Counted from the first letter of the stretch, positions 24,327 through 34,513 are shown. The stretch is 64,000 bases of DNA from Streptomyces albireticuli (GCF_021228125.1 NZ_JAJQQS010000002.1:682001-746000), one strand, 5' to 3'. Program-made: numbers and translations. The notes: a model not told the origin generated them from the sequence alone.

Positions 24327-25514
24327 CTACGGCAGGGCCAGCATCCGCTCCAGGGCCAGCTTCGAGAAGCTCGCCACCTCGGGGTCGACCTCGATGCGGT
24401 TGACGACCTTGCCCTCCGCCAGGGACTCCAGCGCCCACACCAGGTGCGGCAGGTCGATCCGGTTCATCGTCGAGCAGAAGCAGACCGTCTTGTCGAGGAA
24501 GACGATCTCCTTGCCCTCACCGGCGAATCGATTCGCCAGGCGGCGGACCAGGTTCAGCTCGGTGCCGATGGCCCACTTGGAGCCCGCCGGGGCGGCCTCC
24601 AGGGTCTTGATGATGTACTCGGTCGAACCGACGTAGTCCGCCGCCGCCACGACCTCGTGCCGGCACTCGGGGTGCACCAGGACGTTGACGCCCGGGATGC
24701 GCTCGCGGACGTCGCGCACCGACTCCAGCGAGAAGCGGCCGTGCACCGAGCAGTGGCCCCGCCACAGGATCATCTTCGCGCCGCGCAGCTCCTCGGCGGT
24801 CAGGCCGCCGTTGGGCTTGTGCGGGTTGTACAGGACGCAGTCGTCCAGGGACATCCCCATGTCGCGGACGGCCGTGTTGCGGCCCAGGTGCTGGTCGGGG
24901 AGGAAGAGGACCTTCTCGCCCTGCTCGAACGCCCAGTTCAGCGCGCGCTCGGCGTTGGACGAGGTGCAGATCGTGCCACCGTGCTTGCCGGTGAACGCCT
25001 TGATGTCGGCCGAGGAGTTCATATACGAGACCGGGACGGTCACGTCCGCGACGCCCGCCTCGGTCAGCACGTCCCAGCACTCGGCGACCTGCTCGGCGGT
25101 GGCCATGTCGGCCATCGAGCAGCCCGCGGCCAGGTCGGGCAGGACGACCTGCTGGTCGGCGGTGGTCAGGATGTCCGCGGACTCGGCCATGAAATGGACG
25201 CCGCAGAAGACGATGTACTCGGCGTCGGGCCGGGCGGCCGCGTCACGGGCGAGCTTGAAGGAGTCCCCGGTGACGTCCGCGAACTCGATGACCTCGTCGC
25301 GCTGGTAGTGGTGGCCGAGCACGAAGACCTTGTCGCCGAGCTTCGCCTTGGCCGCGCGGGCGCGCTCCACCAGGTCCGGGTCGGAGGGTGCCGGCAGGTC
25401 GCCGGGGCACTCCACGCCACGCTCGCTCCTGGGGTCGGACTCGCGGCCGAGCAGCAGGAGGGCCAGGGGCGAAGGGGTAGGAGCCTGGAAATCCAAGGTC
25501 TGGGCGGTGGTCAC
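24327..25514 (-). CDS. nadA: Quinolinate synthase
   Basis: A 4Fe-4S dehydratase of 395 residues that condenses iminoaspartate with dihydroxyacetone phosphate to quinolinate in de novo NAD synthesis. Diagnostic segments are VFVLGHHYQRDEVIEFADVTGDS, YIVFCGVHFMAESADIL, FLPDQHLGRNTA, MILWRGHCSVHGRF, VHPECRHEVV and VCFCSTMNRIDLPHLVWALE; three of these cysteines ligate the cluster. GTG 25514 (VTTAQTLDFQ) is preferred because GAAAGGG lies 8 bases upstream; GTG 25523 is directly adjacent to that site. Two near-identical palindromes upstream (25561 and 25595) suggest repression by an unidentified regulator. nadB and nadC are not in the window. Confidence 0.95.
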   Translation of the reverse strand: MTTAQTLDFQAPTPSPLALLLLGRESDPRSERGVECPGDLPAPSDPDLVERARAAKAKLGDKVFVLGHHYQRDEVIEFADVTGDSFKLARDAAARPDAEYIVFCGVHFMAESADILTTADQQVVLPDLAAGCSMADMATAEQVAECWDVLTEAGVADVTVPVSYMNSSADIKAFTGKHGGTICTSSNAERALNWAFEQGEKVLFLPDQHLGRNTAVRDMGMSLDDCVLYNPHKPNGGLTAEELRGAKMILWRGHCSVHGRFSLESVRDVRERIPGVNVLVHPECRHEVVAAADYVGSTEYIIKTLEAAPAGSKWAIGTELNLVRRLANRFAGEGKEIVFLDKTVCFCSTMNRIDLPHLVWALESLAEGKVVNRIEVDPEVASFSKLALERMLALP

Positions 25515-25560
25515 GTCACGCACCCTTTCTGTTTCTGCGGACGGCCGGAAAGGGCCTTGT

Positions 25561-25573
25561 CGTCAAGTTGACG
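25561..25573. promoter_or_regulatory. Palindrome 1 at the nadA promoter
   Basis: CGTCAA, G, TTGACG: a perfect 6-bp inverted repeat. On the leftward strand a -10-like TATGAT lies at 25585-25580, so this site would overlap the transcription start of nadA, a standard repressor position. Confidence 0.6.
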
Positions 25574-25594
25574 CTATCTATCATAACTGCTTCA

Positions 25595-25607
25595 CGTCAC
25601 TTTGACG
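25595..25607. promoter_or_regulatory. Palindrome 2 at the nadA promoter
   Basis: CGTCAC, T, TTGACG: the same inverted repeat with one mismatch, 34 bases from palindrome 1 (about three helical turns), on the other side of the putative -10 box. Confidence 0.55.
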
Positions 25608-25686
25608 ATGGCCATTGCGTCGATGTGACACATTCCCGTTCGGCCGAGCGGTGTGCGAGCATGAAAGGCGGAAGTACTGCGCCAGG

Positions 25687-25722
25687 CCCGGAATGAATCC
25701 GGGAGACCGGCGGTTGCAGCCG
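25687..25722 (+). promoter_or_regulatory. Structured 5' leader of erpA with two hairpins
   Basis: CCCGGA-ATGAA-TCCGGG (25687-25703) and CGGC-GGTTGCA-GCCG (25708-25722) form adjacent hairpins between the divergent promoter zone and the erpA start. I do not recognise a known riboswitch. The leader may affect mRNA stability or translation. Confidence 0.35.
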
Positions 25723-25759
25723 AGGGCAAGCAGTCCGCACAAACCCGGGAGTGAAGCAG

Positions 25760-26116
25760 ATGTCCGTTCAGGACGAGAAGACCACTGTGAGCGACGGCAT
25801 CCTCCTGTCCGACGCCGCCGCCGCCAAGGTCAAGGCCCTGCTGGAGCAGGAGGGCCGCGAGGACCTGGCCCTGCGCGTCGCCGTCCAGCCCGGCGGCTGC
25901 TCCGGCCTGCGCTACCAGCTCTTCTTCGACGAGCGCTCGCTCGACGGCGACGTCGTCAAGGACTTCGACGGCGTCAAGGTCGTCACCGACCGCATGAGCG
26001 CCCCGTACCTGGGCGGCGCCTCCATCGACTTCGTCGACACCATCGAGAAGCAGGGCTTCACGATCGACAACCCCAACGCGACGGGCTCCTGCGCCTGCGG
26101 CGACTCCTTCAACTAG
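25760..26116 (+). CDS. erpA: Iron-sulfur cluster insertion protein, HesB/IscA/ErpA family
   Basis: A 118-residue A-type carrier delivering Fe-S clusters to apo-proteins. The three conserved cysteines are C47 in GGCSGLRY and C111 and C113 in SCACGDSF. It is about the usual length of 105-120 residues. ATG 25760 has GGGAG 8 bases upstream; an in-frame GTG at 25751 overlaps that site. It diverges from nadA, whose product is itself a 4Fe-4S enzyme, so the shared regulatory region may couple NAD synthesis with cluster supply. A strong terminator follows the stop. Confidence 0.94.
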   Translation: MSVQDEKTTVSDGILLSDAAAAKVKALLEQEGREDLALRVAVQPGGCSGLRYQLFFDERSLDGDVVKDFDGVKVVTDRMSAPYLGGASIDFVDTIEKQGFTIDNPNATGSCACGDSFN

Positions 26117-26133
26117 GAAGCGCGCGACACCGA

Positions 26134-26174
26134 CGGCGAAGGCCGCGACCCTTTTAAGGTCGCGGCCTTCGCCG
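26134..26174. terminator. Bidirectional 17-bp hairpin terminator after erpA
   Basis: CGGCGAAGGCCGCGACC (26134-26150) pairs perfectly with GGTCGCGGCCTTCGCCG (26158-26174) around CTTTTAA. It lies between convergent stops of erpA and the following leftward gene. Confidence 0.9.
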
Positions 26175-26201
26175 TTCCCGCTCCCGGTGCGCTCCGGGCG
26201 G

Positions 26202-27791
26202 CTACTTCCGCTGCTTCTCCGGCACGGGCTCGCCGGTCGTCGCGTCGACGACCTTACGGTCGCCCAGCGGCTCGTCCAGGGTCACCGTTTCGGTGAAATC
26301 CTTCGCCATCAGCACGCAGTGCCCGCCGGGCCGCTTCTCGGTGCCCGTCACCTTGACCGTCACCGCCGCCCCGGACTGCTTCGCCGACGCCGCGTAGTCA
26401 CTGCACACCCCGCCCCAGAAGCGCAGCACCAGCCGCCGGCCGTCCTCGCTGTAGGACTCCACGCGCACCGGCGCCGACTTCGGGGTGCCGGTCGCCGGAG
26501 GGTCGGAGGGTCCGGCCGAGGGGCCGTTCGCCGGTACCAGGAACTTCGGGTCCACCGCGGGCCGCACGACCGGGACCGTCACCCCTTCGTCCGACTTGTC
26601 CGCCGCGTCCAGCGCCTTGTGGACCCGCACCTGGAAGACCCACGACGGCACCAGCGCCTGCCGCCCCCGCACATAGTGCGAGGCCAGCGCGTAGGATGCC
26701 CCGGTCACCACCGACGGCTCGGCCGCCGGGCGCTCCTTGCCCGGGCAGGGCGCCGAACCCTCCGTGCCGTGCGGGACCGCCGTGGCGCAGCCCCCGACGG
26801 AGACGTCGGCGGAGGTGCCGGACCGGCTCTTGTTCAGCTGTGCCAGGGCCGCGTCCGCGCTGATCAGCGGGTACTCGGCACCCTTGGGGGGCGTCTGCAA
26901 CTGCCCGCCGCCCCCGACCAGTTGGCCGTCGGACCCCACTTCCAGTCGGGTCTGCCAGCCGTAGGTCGCCGCACCGTCGACCACGGGGTCGGCCACCACG
27001 GCCCGGACCGCGCCGTGCAGCTCGTCCGCCTTGATCTTCGCCTTCTGCTGGCCGAGCACCTTGAGCACGGGCGCGGCCACGCTCCTGGCCTTCTCCTCCG
27101 GGACCGGCCCGACGTCCCCGCCGGAGCCGCTCCCCTTGGCGCCCGATCCGTCCCGGTACTGCGGGCAGCTGACGGACGCCGCCGCGGGGTCGGGGCCGAG
27201 GCCCTCGCTCAGACCCTTGTCCCGGTCCTTGTCGGCGCCCGGCTGCGCGCAGCCGGGTCCGCCCGGCGTCCCGTACTTGGCGAACGACCAGTTGCCCGGC
27301 CCCTTGCCGTTCACCTGGAGCGTCGGCTCGGACGCGCCGGGTCCGCCGCCCACCCGCCAGACGCCCTGCTCCAGCCGGGGCGCGCCCGGCACCGACAGGG
27401 CCCCGGCCAGGGCGGCCACCGCGTCCCGCGTGACGCTCTCCGAGGGGAGGCGGACCGCCGCGGACCGGGGCCCGGACGGCAGCTTCCCCTCGGCGCGGTA
27501 GCGCACCCCGTGCGGATCGGGTTCCCCGACGGCGATGCCCTGCGCCGGACCGCCGCGGTGGTAGCCGTCCAGTGCGAGCGGCGGGGGAGAACCCTCCCGG
27601 CCCGGCGCGCCGGAGGTGTCCTCGCCACCCCCGCCGCCGGCCGCCGTGGACGCCCAGTAGGCGCCGCCGCCACCGGCCAGCAGGACCGCCGCCGCCACCG
27701 ACGCGACCGCCAGCCGTGGGCGCCTGCGCCGTTCTCCGCGCCCCGGCGTGCGATCGGGGGTGCTGTCCGGAGTCCCGCCCTCGGTGCTCAC
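26202..27791 (-). CDS. Large single-pass membrane protein of unknown function
   Basis: A 529-residue protein. A short charged N-terminus (GERRRRPRLAVAS) leads into one transmembrane segment (VAAAVLLAGGGGAYW) and then a long extracellular region rich in Gly, Pro, Ser and Ala. Outer-domain segments include YGWQTRLEVGSDGQLVGGGGQL, YALASHYVRGRQALVPSWVFQVRV and a C-terminal RKVVDATTGEPVPEKQ. Several cysteines are spaced as if in disulfides. The topology resembles anti-sigma-like Streptomyces membrane proteins, but I recognise no domain. Of two adjacent GTGs (27794, 27791), the second has AAGGAG at 7 bases. It appears to be monocistronic. Confidence 0.8.
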   Translation of the reverse strand: MSTEGGTPDSTPDRTPGRGERRRRPRLAVASVAAAVLLAGGGGAYWASTAAGGGGGEDTSGAPGREGSPPPLALDGYHRGGPAQGIAVGEPDPHGVRYRAEGKLPSGPRSAAVRLPSESVTRDAVAALAGALSVPGAPRLEQGVWRVGGGPGASEPTLQVNGKGPGNWSFAKYGTPGGPGCAQPGADKDRDKGLSEGLGPDPAAASVSCPQYRDGSGAKGSGSGGDVGPVPEEKARSVAAPVLKVLGQQKAKIKADELHGAVRAVVADPVVDGAATYGWQTRLEVGSDGQLVGGGGQLQTPPKGAEYPLISADAALAQLNKSRSGTSADVSVGGCATAVPHGTEGSAPCPGKERPAAEPSVVTGASYALASHYVRGRQALVPSWVFQVRVHKALDAADKSDEGVTVPVVRPAVDPKFLVPANGPSAGPSDPPATGTPKSAPVRVESYSEDGRRLVLRFWGGVCSDYAASAKQSGAAVTVKVTGTEKRPGGHCVLMAKDFTETVTLDEPLGDRKVVDATTGEPVPEKQRK

Positions 27792-27891
27792 CACATCGCT
27801 CCTTCGCTCCGCTCAATGTGTGTACTGCGGTGTCCCCCGGGAGAGGGACGTCGCTTGGACGGAGCGCAGGAGCGAGCGGTTCCACCAGTCC

Positions 27892-28107
27892 TCAGTCGCC
27901 GTACTCCGACATTCCGTCGAGCAGCCGCGCCGAGGCCGGGGGCACCGACACTCCGTGGATGCGCGACGGCGGTACGGGCGCGGGGACGGCCGGGACCGGG
28001 GCGGCGCCGGCCCAGTGGGGAGCCATCCGGGCGCACAGGCGGCGCAGTTCCTCAAGGGACTCGGGTTCGGAATCGATGAACGTGACGTCCTTCACAGGGT
28101 TCGGCAT
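27892..28107 (-). CDS. Small conserved hypothetical protein (71 aa)
   Basis: A 71-residue protein, MPNPVKDVTFIDSEPESLEELRRLCARMAPHWAGAAPVPAVPAPVPPSRIHGVSVPPASARLLDGMSEYGD. The N-terminal half may form a helix and the second half is proline-rich. No known domain is seen. ATG 28107 is chosen as a natural start; GTG 28134 is an alternative, and neither has a clear ribosome site. It diverges from the PfkB kinase gene and lies upstream of, and co-directional with, the large membrane protein gene. Confidence 0.6.
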   Translation of the reverse strand: MPNPVKDVTFIDSEPESLEELRRLCARMAPHWAGAAPVPAVPAPVPPSRIHGVSVPPASARLLDGMSEYGD

Positions 28108-28160
28108 ACCGGCACCGTACGCATCACGTGGCACACGGAGAAAGGGCTACTATTAGGTAA

Positions 28161-29249
<1,089 letters not shown>

Positions 29250-29267
29250 CGCGCCCCCCGCTTCACG

Positions 29268-29310
29268 CGCGTACGCCCCCGGACGTCCCCGACGCCCGGG
29301 GGCGCACGCG
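29268..29310. terminator. Hairpin terminator between convergent genes
   Basis: CGCGTACGCCCCCGG (29268-29282) pairs with CCGGGGGCGCACGCG (29296-29310) over 15 positions with one A-C mismatch and a 13-base loop, between the PfkB kinase and the cysteine desulfurase fusion. Confidence 0.7.
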
Positions 29311-29524
29311 TCCCCGGGCCCGGCCCCGTGAGGATCCGCACCCGTCCCGGGGCGCGGATCCCGCACGGGCCGTCCGGCGTCCGAGGGCGCCCCGGCCCGG
29401 GCGCCGCGCCACCGTGTGCGGGCCCTTCCGGGACGGGACCGCGCCGGCTCCCCGGCGAGCCGGCGCACCTGCCCCCCGGCCGCGCCGGGCGACCGGCCCC
29501 GCGCGGCACCCGCCCGGCCACCGC

Positions 29525-30928
29525 CTATCCGCGACGCCGCACCGTGTACGCGACCCCGCCCTCCACCGGGCGCTCGCCCACGTACTCCTGGCCCCGCATC
29601 CCGCACCACGCCGGGACGTCCAGCCGGGCCGCCTCGTCGTCGGACAGCACCGTCACCAGCCCGCCCACCGGTACGTCACCGATCACCTTGGCCAGCTCGA
29701 TGACGGGGATCGGGCACCGCTTGCCCAGCGCGTCGACGACCAGCTCCGCCTCGCCCCGCCCCTGTGCGGTGGCCGGCGCGGCCGGAGCGGACGTCTCCCG
29801 GGGGACGCCCAGCCGCTCGCGCACCGAGGCCACCGCCCCGGGCAGCACGTCCAGGAACGCCTCCACGTCCTCCTCCCGCGTCCCGGCGGGGAGCGAGACC
29901 CGGACGTTGCCCTCCGACAGCACGCCCATCGCCCGCAGCACATGGCTGGGCTCCAGCGTGCTGGACGTGCACGAGGAGCCGGACGAGACGGAGAAGCCGG
30001 CCCGGTCCAGGGCGTGCAGCAGCGTCTCGCCGTCGACGTACAGGCAGGAGAAGGTGACCAGGTGCGGCAGCCGCCGCACGGGGTCGCCGACCACCTCCAC
30101 GTCCGGCACCAGCTCCGGCACCCGGGTCCGCACCCGCTCCACGAGCTCCCGCAGCCGTGCCGCCTCGGCCGCCGCCTCCGCCCGCACCGCCCGCAGCGAC
30201 GCGGCCGCCGCGACGATCCCGGGCAGATCGGGGAAGCCCGGCGCGCGCCCCGACTCCCGCTCGTCCGCGGGACCCTGCGGCGCGAAGCGCACTCCCTTGC
30301 GCACCGCGAGCAGCCCCACCCCCGCCGGACCGCCCCACTTGTGGGCGCTCGCGGTCAGCAGCGACCAGCCGCCCTCGACCGGGCCCCAGCCCAGCGACTG
30401 CGCGGCGTCGACCAGCAGCGGCACGCCCGCCGCCCGGCACTCCTCCGCGACCTCGGCGACCGGCTGCACGGTGCCCACCTCGTGGTTGGCGGACTGGAGG
30501 GCGGCGAGCGCGGTGTCGGGGCGCAGGGCCGCCGCGTAGGCACCGGGCGCGACCCGGCCCGTACGGTCCACGGCCACCCGGGTCACCGTGCCGCCGGCCG
30601 CCTCCAGCGACGCGGCCGACTGGAGCACGGCCGAGTGCTCGACGGCGGACACCACCAGATGGCGGCCCGTCCGGCGGCGGCCGGCCAGCGCGCCCGCGAT
30701 GCCGTCGTGCAGCGCGCGGGTACCCGATGGGGTGAACACCAGCTCGTCCGGCCGGCAGCCGACCGCCTCCGCCGCGGCCTCGCGCGCGGCGTCCAGCAGC
30801 AGCCGGGCCCGGCGGCCCTCGCGGTGGAGCCGGGTGGGGTCGGCCCAGCCCTCGTCGAGGGAGGCCAGCAGCGCCTGGCGGGCGACGGGGTGCAGCGGGG
30901 CGGCGGACGCGACGTCGAAGTAGGGCAC
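29525..30928 (-). CDS. Cysteine desulfurase fused to a TusA sulfurtransferase domain
   Basis: A 467-residue fusion. Residues 1-375 are a class V PLP enzyme of NifS/IscS type: HHxx-like VEHSAVLQS, PLP lysine K197 in SAHKWGG, and the catalytic cysteine C320 in SSGSSCTSS. After an Ala/Pro linker, residues 394-467 form a TusA/SirA domain with the sulfur-accepting C405 in LGKRCPIPVIELAK. One polypeptide could therefore extract sulfane sulfur from cysteine and pass it directly to a carrier, for instance for tRNA thiolation or cofactor synthesis. GTG 30928 is the start. It diverges from the ctaC operon across a 370-base regulatory region. Confidence 0.93.
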   Translation of the reverse strand: MPYFDVASAAPLHPVARQALLASLDEGWADPTRLHREGRRARLLLDAAREAAAEAVGCRPDELVFTPSGTRALHDGIAGALAGRRRTGRHLVVSAVEHSAVLQSAASLEAAGGTVTRVAVDRTGRVAPGAYAAALRPDTALAALQSANHEVGTVQPVAEVAEECRAAGVPLLVDAAQSLGWGPVEGGWSLLTASAHKWGGPAGVGLLAVRKGVRFAPQGPADERESGRAPGFPDLPGIVAAAASLRAVRAEAAAEAARLRELVERVRTRVPELVPDVEVVGDPVRRLPHLVTFSCLYVDGETLLHALDRAGFSVSSGSSCTSSTLEPSHVLRAMGVLSEGNVRVSLPAGTREEDVEAFLDVLPGAVASVRERLGVPRETSAPAAPATAQGRGEAELVVDALGKRCPIPVIELAKVIGDVPVGGLVTVLSDDEAARLDVPAWCGMRGQEYVGERPVEGGVAYTVRRRG

Positions 30929-31298
30929 GGCGACACGCTAACCCCCCGGGGCGGCCGGGCGGAGGGTGCGGTGGCCGGAAGATCGCCGGGGTGGCGCGGG
31001 CCCGGCACGTCCAAGATCGTCCATGACTCCGGGGGAGCGCCGCCCGCCGCTGCCCGTCACCCGTACGCACCCCCCGTACGCTGCGCTGACGGTCCTCCAG
31101 ATAGCCTCCGGAGCCCTGGATTCCACCCCTTCGGGGAGTGGCCCGGCGCGTTGGGCACCCTCCCCGCGCGGCCCCAAATAGCGTCCAGTAGGGTTTGGTC
31201 CGCATAAACATCCAAACCCCTGCCCGCAGCGGGCCGGCGACCGACCAGCGAGACGGCCGCAGCCGGCCGCACGGGCGAGACTCTCGGGAAGGCGCTAC
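30929..31298. other. 370-bp divergent regulatory region upstream of ctaC
   Basis: No gene is supported. It carries promoters in both directions, and an 8-bp inverted repeat at 31191-31219 about 80 bases before the ctaC start. The part near 31170-31215 is notably AT-richer than its surroundings. Confidence 0.5.
31191..31219. promoter_or_regulatory. Inverted repeat upstream of ctaC
   Basis: GGGTTTGG (31191-31198) and CCAAACCC (31212-31219) are perfect inverted repeats with a 13-base AT-rich spacer containing CATAAACAT. The whole could be an operator overlapping the ctaC promoter or an RNA hairpin in its leader. The position is compatible with either. Confidence 0.45.
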
Positions 31299-32270
31299 GT
31301 GAGTCCCAACGGCTCCGACCGCTCGTCGCGGCGCCCGGTGCGGCGGAAGCTGCTGCAGGCGCTGGCCGCGGGCGCTGTCCTTGCGACCGCCTCCGGTTGC
31401 ACATATAAGGACTTTCCCCGCCTCGGAATGCCCACTCCTGTCACGGAAGAGGCGCCGCGGATCCTCTCCCTGTGGCAGGGCTCTTGGGCCGCCGCCCTCG
31501 TGGTCGGCATCCTGGTGTGGGGCCTGATCATCTGGAGCGTCATCTTCCACCGGCGCAGCCGGAGCAAGGTCGAGGTTCCTCCGCAGACCCGGTACAACAT
31601 GCCCATCGAGGCGCTGTACACCGCGGTCCCGATCATCATCGTGTCGGTGCTCTTCTACTTCACCGCGCGTGATGAGAACAAGCTCCTGACCAACCCTGAC
31701 AAGCCGCAGCACGTCGTGAACGTGGTCGGCTTCCAGTGGAGCTGGGCGTTCAACTACATGGAGAACGTCGACGGCGACACCGGTACCCCCGCGAAGCCGC
31801 TCCGTGAGAACAAGGAGCTCGACGCGATCCCGGACCGGTTCCTCTCGAAGGCCCCGGCCGGCGCCGAGGGCGTCTACGAGGTCGGCATCCCCGGCGACCG
31901 GAACCCGCAGAACAACAACCCGGGTCCCACGCTGTGGCTGCCCAAGGGTGAGACGGTCCAGTTCGTGCTCACCTCGCGGGACGTCATCCACTCCTTCTGG
32001 GTGGTGCCGTTCCTGATGAAGCAGGACGTCATCCCGGGGCACACCAACAGCTTCACGGTGACTCCGAACAAGGAGGGCACCTTCATGGGCAAGTGTGCCG
32101 AGCTCTGCGGCCAGGACCACTCCCGGATGCTCTTCAACGTCAAGGTCGTCTCTCCGGAGCGGTACAAGGCGCACCTGAAGGAGCTGGCGGCCAAGGGCCA
32201 GACCGGTTACCAGCCGGCGGGTATCGCGCAGACGGATCACGCGAAGAACGCGGAGACCAAGAACAAGTGA
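31299..32270 (+). CDS. ctaC: Cytochrome c oxidase subunit II
   Basis: CuA-containing subunit of the aa3 oxidase, 323 residues, lipoprotein-like signal with lipidated C34 in ATASGC. Two transmembrane helices follow ([17 protein letters not shown] and [17 protein letters not shown]). The periplasmic cupredoxin domain contains [19 protein letters not shown] and the CuA motif [12 protein letters not shown], with the usual C-x3-C-x3-H-x2-M pattern. It receives electrons from the QcrC heme domain. GTG 31299 has GGAAGG 7 bases upstream. The stop overlaps the ctaD start as GTGA. Confidence 0.97.
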   Translation: MSPNGSDRSSRRPVRRKLLQALAAGAVLATASGCTYKDFPRLGMPTPVTEEAPRILSLWQGSWAAALVVGILVWGLIIWSVIFHRRSRSKVEVPPQTRYNMPIEALYTAVPIIIVSVLFYFTARDENKLLTNPDKPQHVVNVVGFQWSWAFNYMENVDGDTGTPAKPLRENKELDAIPDRFLSKAPAGAEGVYEVGIPGDRNPQNNNPGPTLWLPKGETVQFVLTSRDVIHSFWVVPFLMKQDVIPGHTNSFTVTPNKEGTFMGKCAELCGQDHSRMLFNVKVVSPERYKAHLKELAAKGQTGYQPAGIAQTDHAKNAETKNK

Positions 32271-33991
32271 GCATCCTCAACGAACCCCAGGGTGCCGCCG
32301 CGACAGCCACGGCAGCACCGCCCGTACGCCAGAAGCAGCCCGGCAGCACTGTGATCAAGTGGCTCACCACCACCGACCACAAGACGATCGGCACGCTCTA
32401 CCTGGTCACGTCGTTCGCGTTCTTCTGCATCGGCGGCCTGATGGCGCTCGTGATGCGCGCCGAACTCGCTCGTCCCGGCACGCAGATCATGTCGAACGAG
32501 CAGTTCAACCAGGCGTTCACGATGCACGGCACGATCATGCTGCTGATGTTCGCGACGCCGCTGTTCGCCGGTTTCGCCAACTGGATCATGCCGCTGCAGA
32601 TCGGCGCGCCCGACGTGGCGTTCCCGCGGCTGAACATGTTCGCGTACTGGCTGTACCTCTTCGGCTCGCTCATCGCGGTGGCCGGCTTCCTCACCCCGCA
32701 GGGTGCGGCCGACTTCGGCTGGTTCGCCTACTCCCCGCTGTCGGACGCCGTCCGCTCGCCGGGTGTCGGCGCCGACATGTGGATCATGGGTCTGGCCTTC
32801 TCCGGCTTCGGCACGATCCTCGGCTCGGTCAACTTCATCACCACGATCATCTGCATGCGCGCTCCGGGCATGACGATGTTCCGCATGCCGATCTTCACCT
32901 GGAACGTCCTGCTGACCGGTGTCCTGGTCCTGCTGGCCTTCCCGGTGCTGGCCGCCGCGCTGTTCGCCCTGGAGGCGGACCGTAAGTTCGGTGCCCAGAT
33001 CTTCAACGCGGCCAACGGTGGCTCGCTGCTGTGGCAGCACCTCTTCTGGTTCTTCGGCCACCCAGAGGTGTACATCATCGCGCTGCCGTTCTTCGGCATC
33101 ATCTCCGAGGTCATCCCGGTCTTCTCCCGGAAGCCGATGTTCGGCTACTGGGGCCTGATCGCGGCCACGATCTCGATCGCCGGTCTGTCCGTGACGGTGT
33201 GGGCGCACCACATGTACGTCACAGGCGGCGTGCTGTTGCCCTTCTTCTCCTTCATGACCTTCCTGATCGCGGTCCCGACCGGTGTGAAGTTCTTCAACTG
33301 GATCGGCACCATGTGGAAGGGCTCGCTGTCCTTCGAGACCCCGATGCTCTGGGCCGTCGGCTTCCTGATCACCTTCACCTTCGGTGGTCTGACCGGCGTC
33401 ATCCTGGCCTCGCCCCCGATGGACTTCCACGTCTCCGACTCGTACTTCGTGGTCGCGCACTTCCACTACGTCATCTTCGGCACCGTGGTGTTCGCGATGT
33501 TCTCCGGCTTCCACTTCTGGTGGCCGAAGTTCACGGGCAAGATGCTGGACGAGCGCCTGGGCAAGATCACCTTCTGGACGCTGTTCGTGGGCTTCCACGG
33601 CACGTTCCTGGTGCAGCACTGGCTGGGTGCCGAGGGCATGCCGCGCCGTTACGCGGACTACCTCGCCGCCGACGGCTTCACCACGCTGAACACGATCTCG
33701 ACGATCAGCTCCTTCCTGCTCGGCCTGTCGATCCTTCCGTTCATGTACAACGTCTGGAAGACCGCCAAGTACGGCAAGAAGGTCGAGGTCGACGACCCGT
33801 GGGGCTACGGCCGCTCCCTGGAGTGGGCGACCTCCTGCCCGCCGCCGCGGCACAACTTCCTCACCCTGCCGCGGATCCGCAGCGAATCCCCGGCGTTCGA
33901 CCTGCACCACCCGGAGATCGCGGCGCTGGAGCTGGAAGAGAACCTCGGCGCTGACAAGGCCCTCGCGGGTGGCAAGGAGGCCGGCAAGTGA
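32267..33991 (+). CDS. ctaD: Cytochrome c oxidase subunit I
   Basis: Catalytic heme a/a3-CuB subunit, 574 residues, twelve or so transmembrane helices. Heme a ligands lie in [10 protein letters not shown] and later [24 protein letters not shown] carries the CuB histidine and cross-linked tyrosine, WAHHMYVTG the other CuB histidines, and the proton-channel region is present. It reduces oxygen to water and pumps protons in the cytoplasmic membrane. GTG 32267 overlaps the ctaC stop, and its own stop overlaps the ctaF start, both as GTGA, indicating tight coupling. Confidence 0.98.
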   Translation: MSILNEPQGAAATATAAPPVRQKQPGSTVIKWLTTTDHKTIGTLYLVTSFAFFCIGGLMALVMRAELARPGTQIMSNEQFNQAFTMHGTIMLLMFATPLFAGFANWIMPLQIGAPDVAFPRLNMFAYWLYLFGSLIAVAGFLTPQGAADFGWFAYSPLSDAVRSPGVGADMWIMGLAFSGFGTILGSVNFITTIICMRAPGMTMFRMPIFTWNVLLTGVLVLLAFPVLAAALFALEADRKFGAQIFNAANGGSLLWQHLFWFFGHPEVYIIALPFFGIISEVIPVFSRKPMFGYWGLIAATISIAGLSVTVWAHHMYVTGGVLLPFFSFMTFLIAVPTGVKFFNWIGTMWKGSLSFETPMLWAVGFLITFTFGGLTGVILASPPMDFHVSDSYFVVAHFHYVIFGTVVFAMFSGFHFWWPKFTGKMLDERLGKITFWTLFVGFHGTFLVQHWLGAEGMPRRYADYLAADGFTTLNTISTISSFLLGLSILPFMYNVWKTAKYGKKVEVDDPWGYGRSLEWATSCPPPRHNFLTLPRIRSESPAFDLHHPEIAALELEENLGADKALAGGKEAGK

Positions 33992-34386
33992 AGATCCAGG
34001 GCAAGATGTTCATCTGGCTCGCCGTCTTCGTCCTCGCCATGGCGATCGTCTACGGCGTGTGGTCGAAGGAGCCGGCCGGTACGACCGCGCTGTTCCTGGC
34101 CTTCGGTCTGTGCATCATGGTCGGCTACTACCTGGCGTTCACCGCGCGCCGGGTGGACGCGGGCGCTCAGGACAACAAGGACGCGGACGTCGCCGACGAC
34201 GCCGGTGAGCTGGGCTTCTTCGCCCCGCACAGCTGGCAGCCGCTGTCCCTGGCCATCGGTGGCGCGCTCGCCTTCATGAGCATCTGCTTCGGCTGGTGGC
34301 TGATGTACTTCTCCGCCCCGGTCATCGCCGTCGGCCTCTTCGGCTGGGTGTTCGAGTTCTACCGCGGTGAGAACCAGAACCAGTAG
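33988..34386 (+). CDS. ctaF: Cytochrome c oxidase subunit IV (actinobacterial CtaF)
   Basis: A 132-residue four-helix membrane subunit specific to the actinobacterial aa3 oxidase, beginning [25 protein letters not shown] and ending [10 protein letters not shown]. Hydrophobic segments lie near residues 8-24, 34-50, 84-102 and 106-122. It stabilises the bc1-aa3 supercomplex. GTG 33988 overlaps the ctaD stop. A 16-bp terminator follows 18 bases after the stop and ends the ctaCDF unit. Confidence 0.95.
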   Translation: MKIQGKMFIWLAVFVLAMAIVYGVWSKEPAGTTALFLAFGLCIMVGYYLAFTARRVDAGAQDNKDADVADDAGELGFFAPHSWQPLSLAIGGALAFMSICFGWWLMYFSAPVIAVGLFGWVFEFYRGENQNQ

Positions 34387-34403
34387 GTTCCGCACCGCTC
34401 CGC

Positions 34404-34439
34404 CCGGGCCCCGCACACCCTCCGGTGTGCGGGGCCCGG
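34404..34439 (+). terminator. 16-bp hairpin terminator after ctaF
   Basis: CCGGGCCCCGCACACC (34404-34419) pairs perfectly with GGTGTGCGGGGCCCGG (34424-34439) around CTCC. Confidence 0.9.
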
Positions 34440-34513
34440 TGCGTTCCCGGGGCGGCCACCCGTTCGGAGTCACCCCGCAGGCCGCGGCACCCGATCCTTC
34501 CTACGGTGTGACC

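Noticed and set aside
25661..25696. Eleven-codon ORF (MKGGSTAPGPE) in the erpA leader
   Set aside because: It has no Shine-Dalgarno sequence and ends inside the first hairpin; it is more likely incidental.
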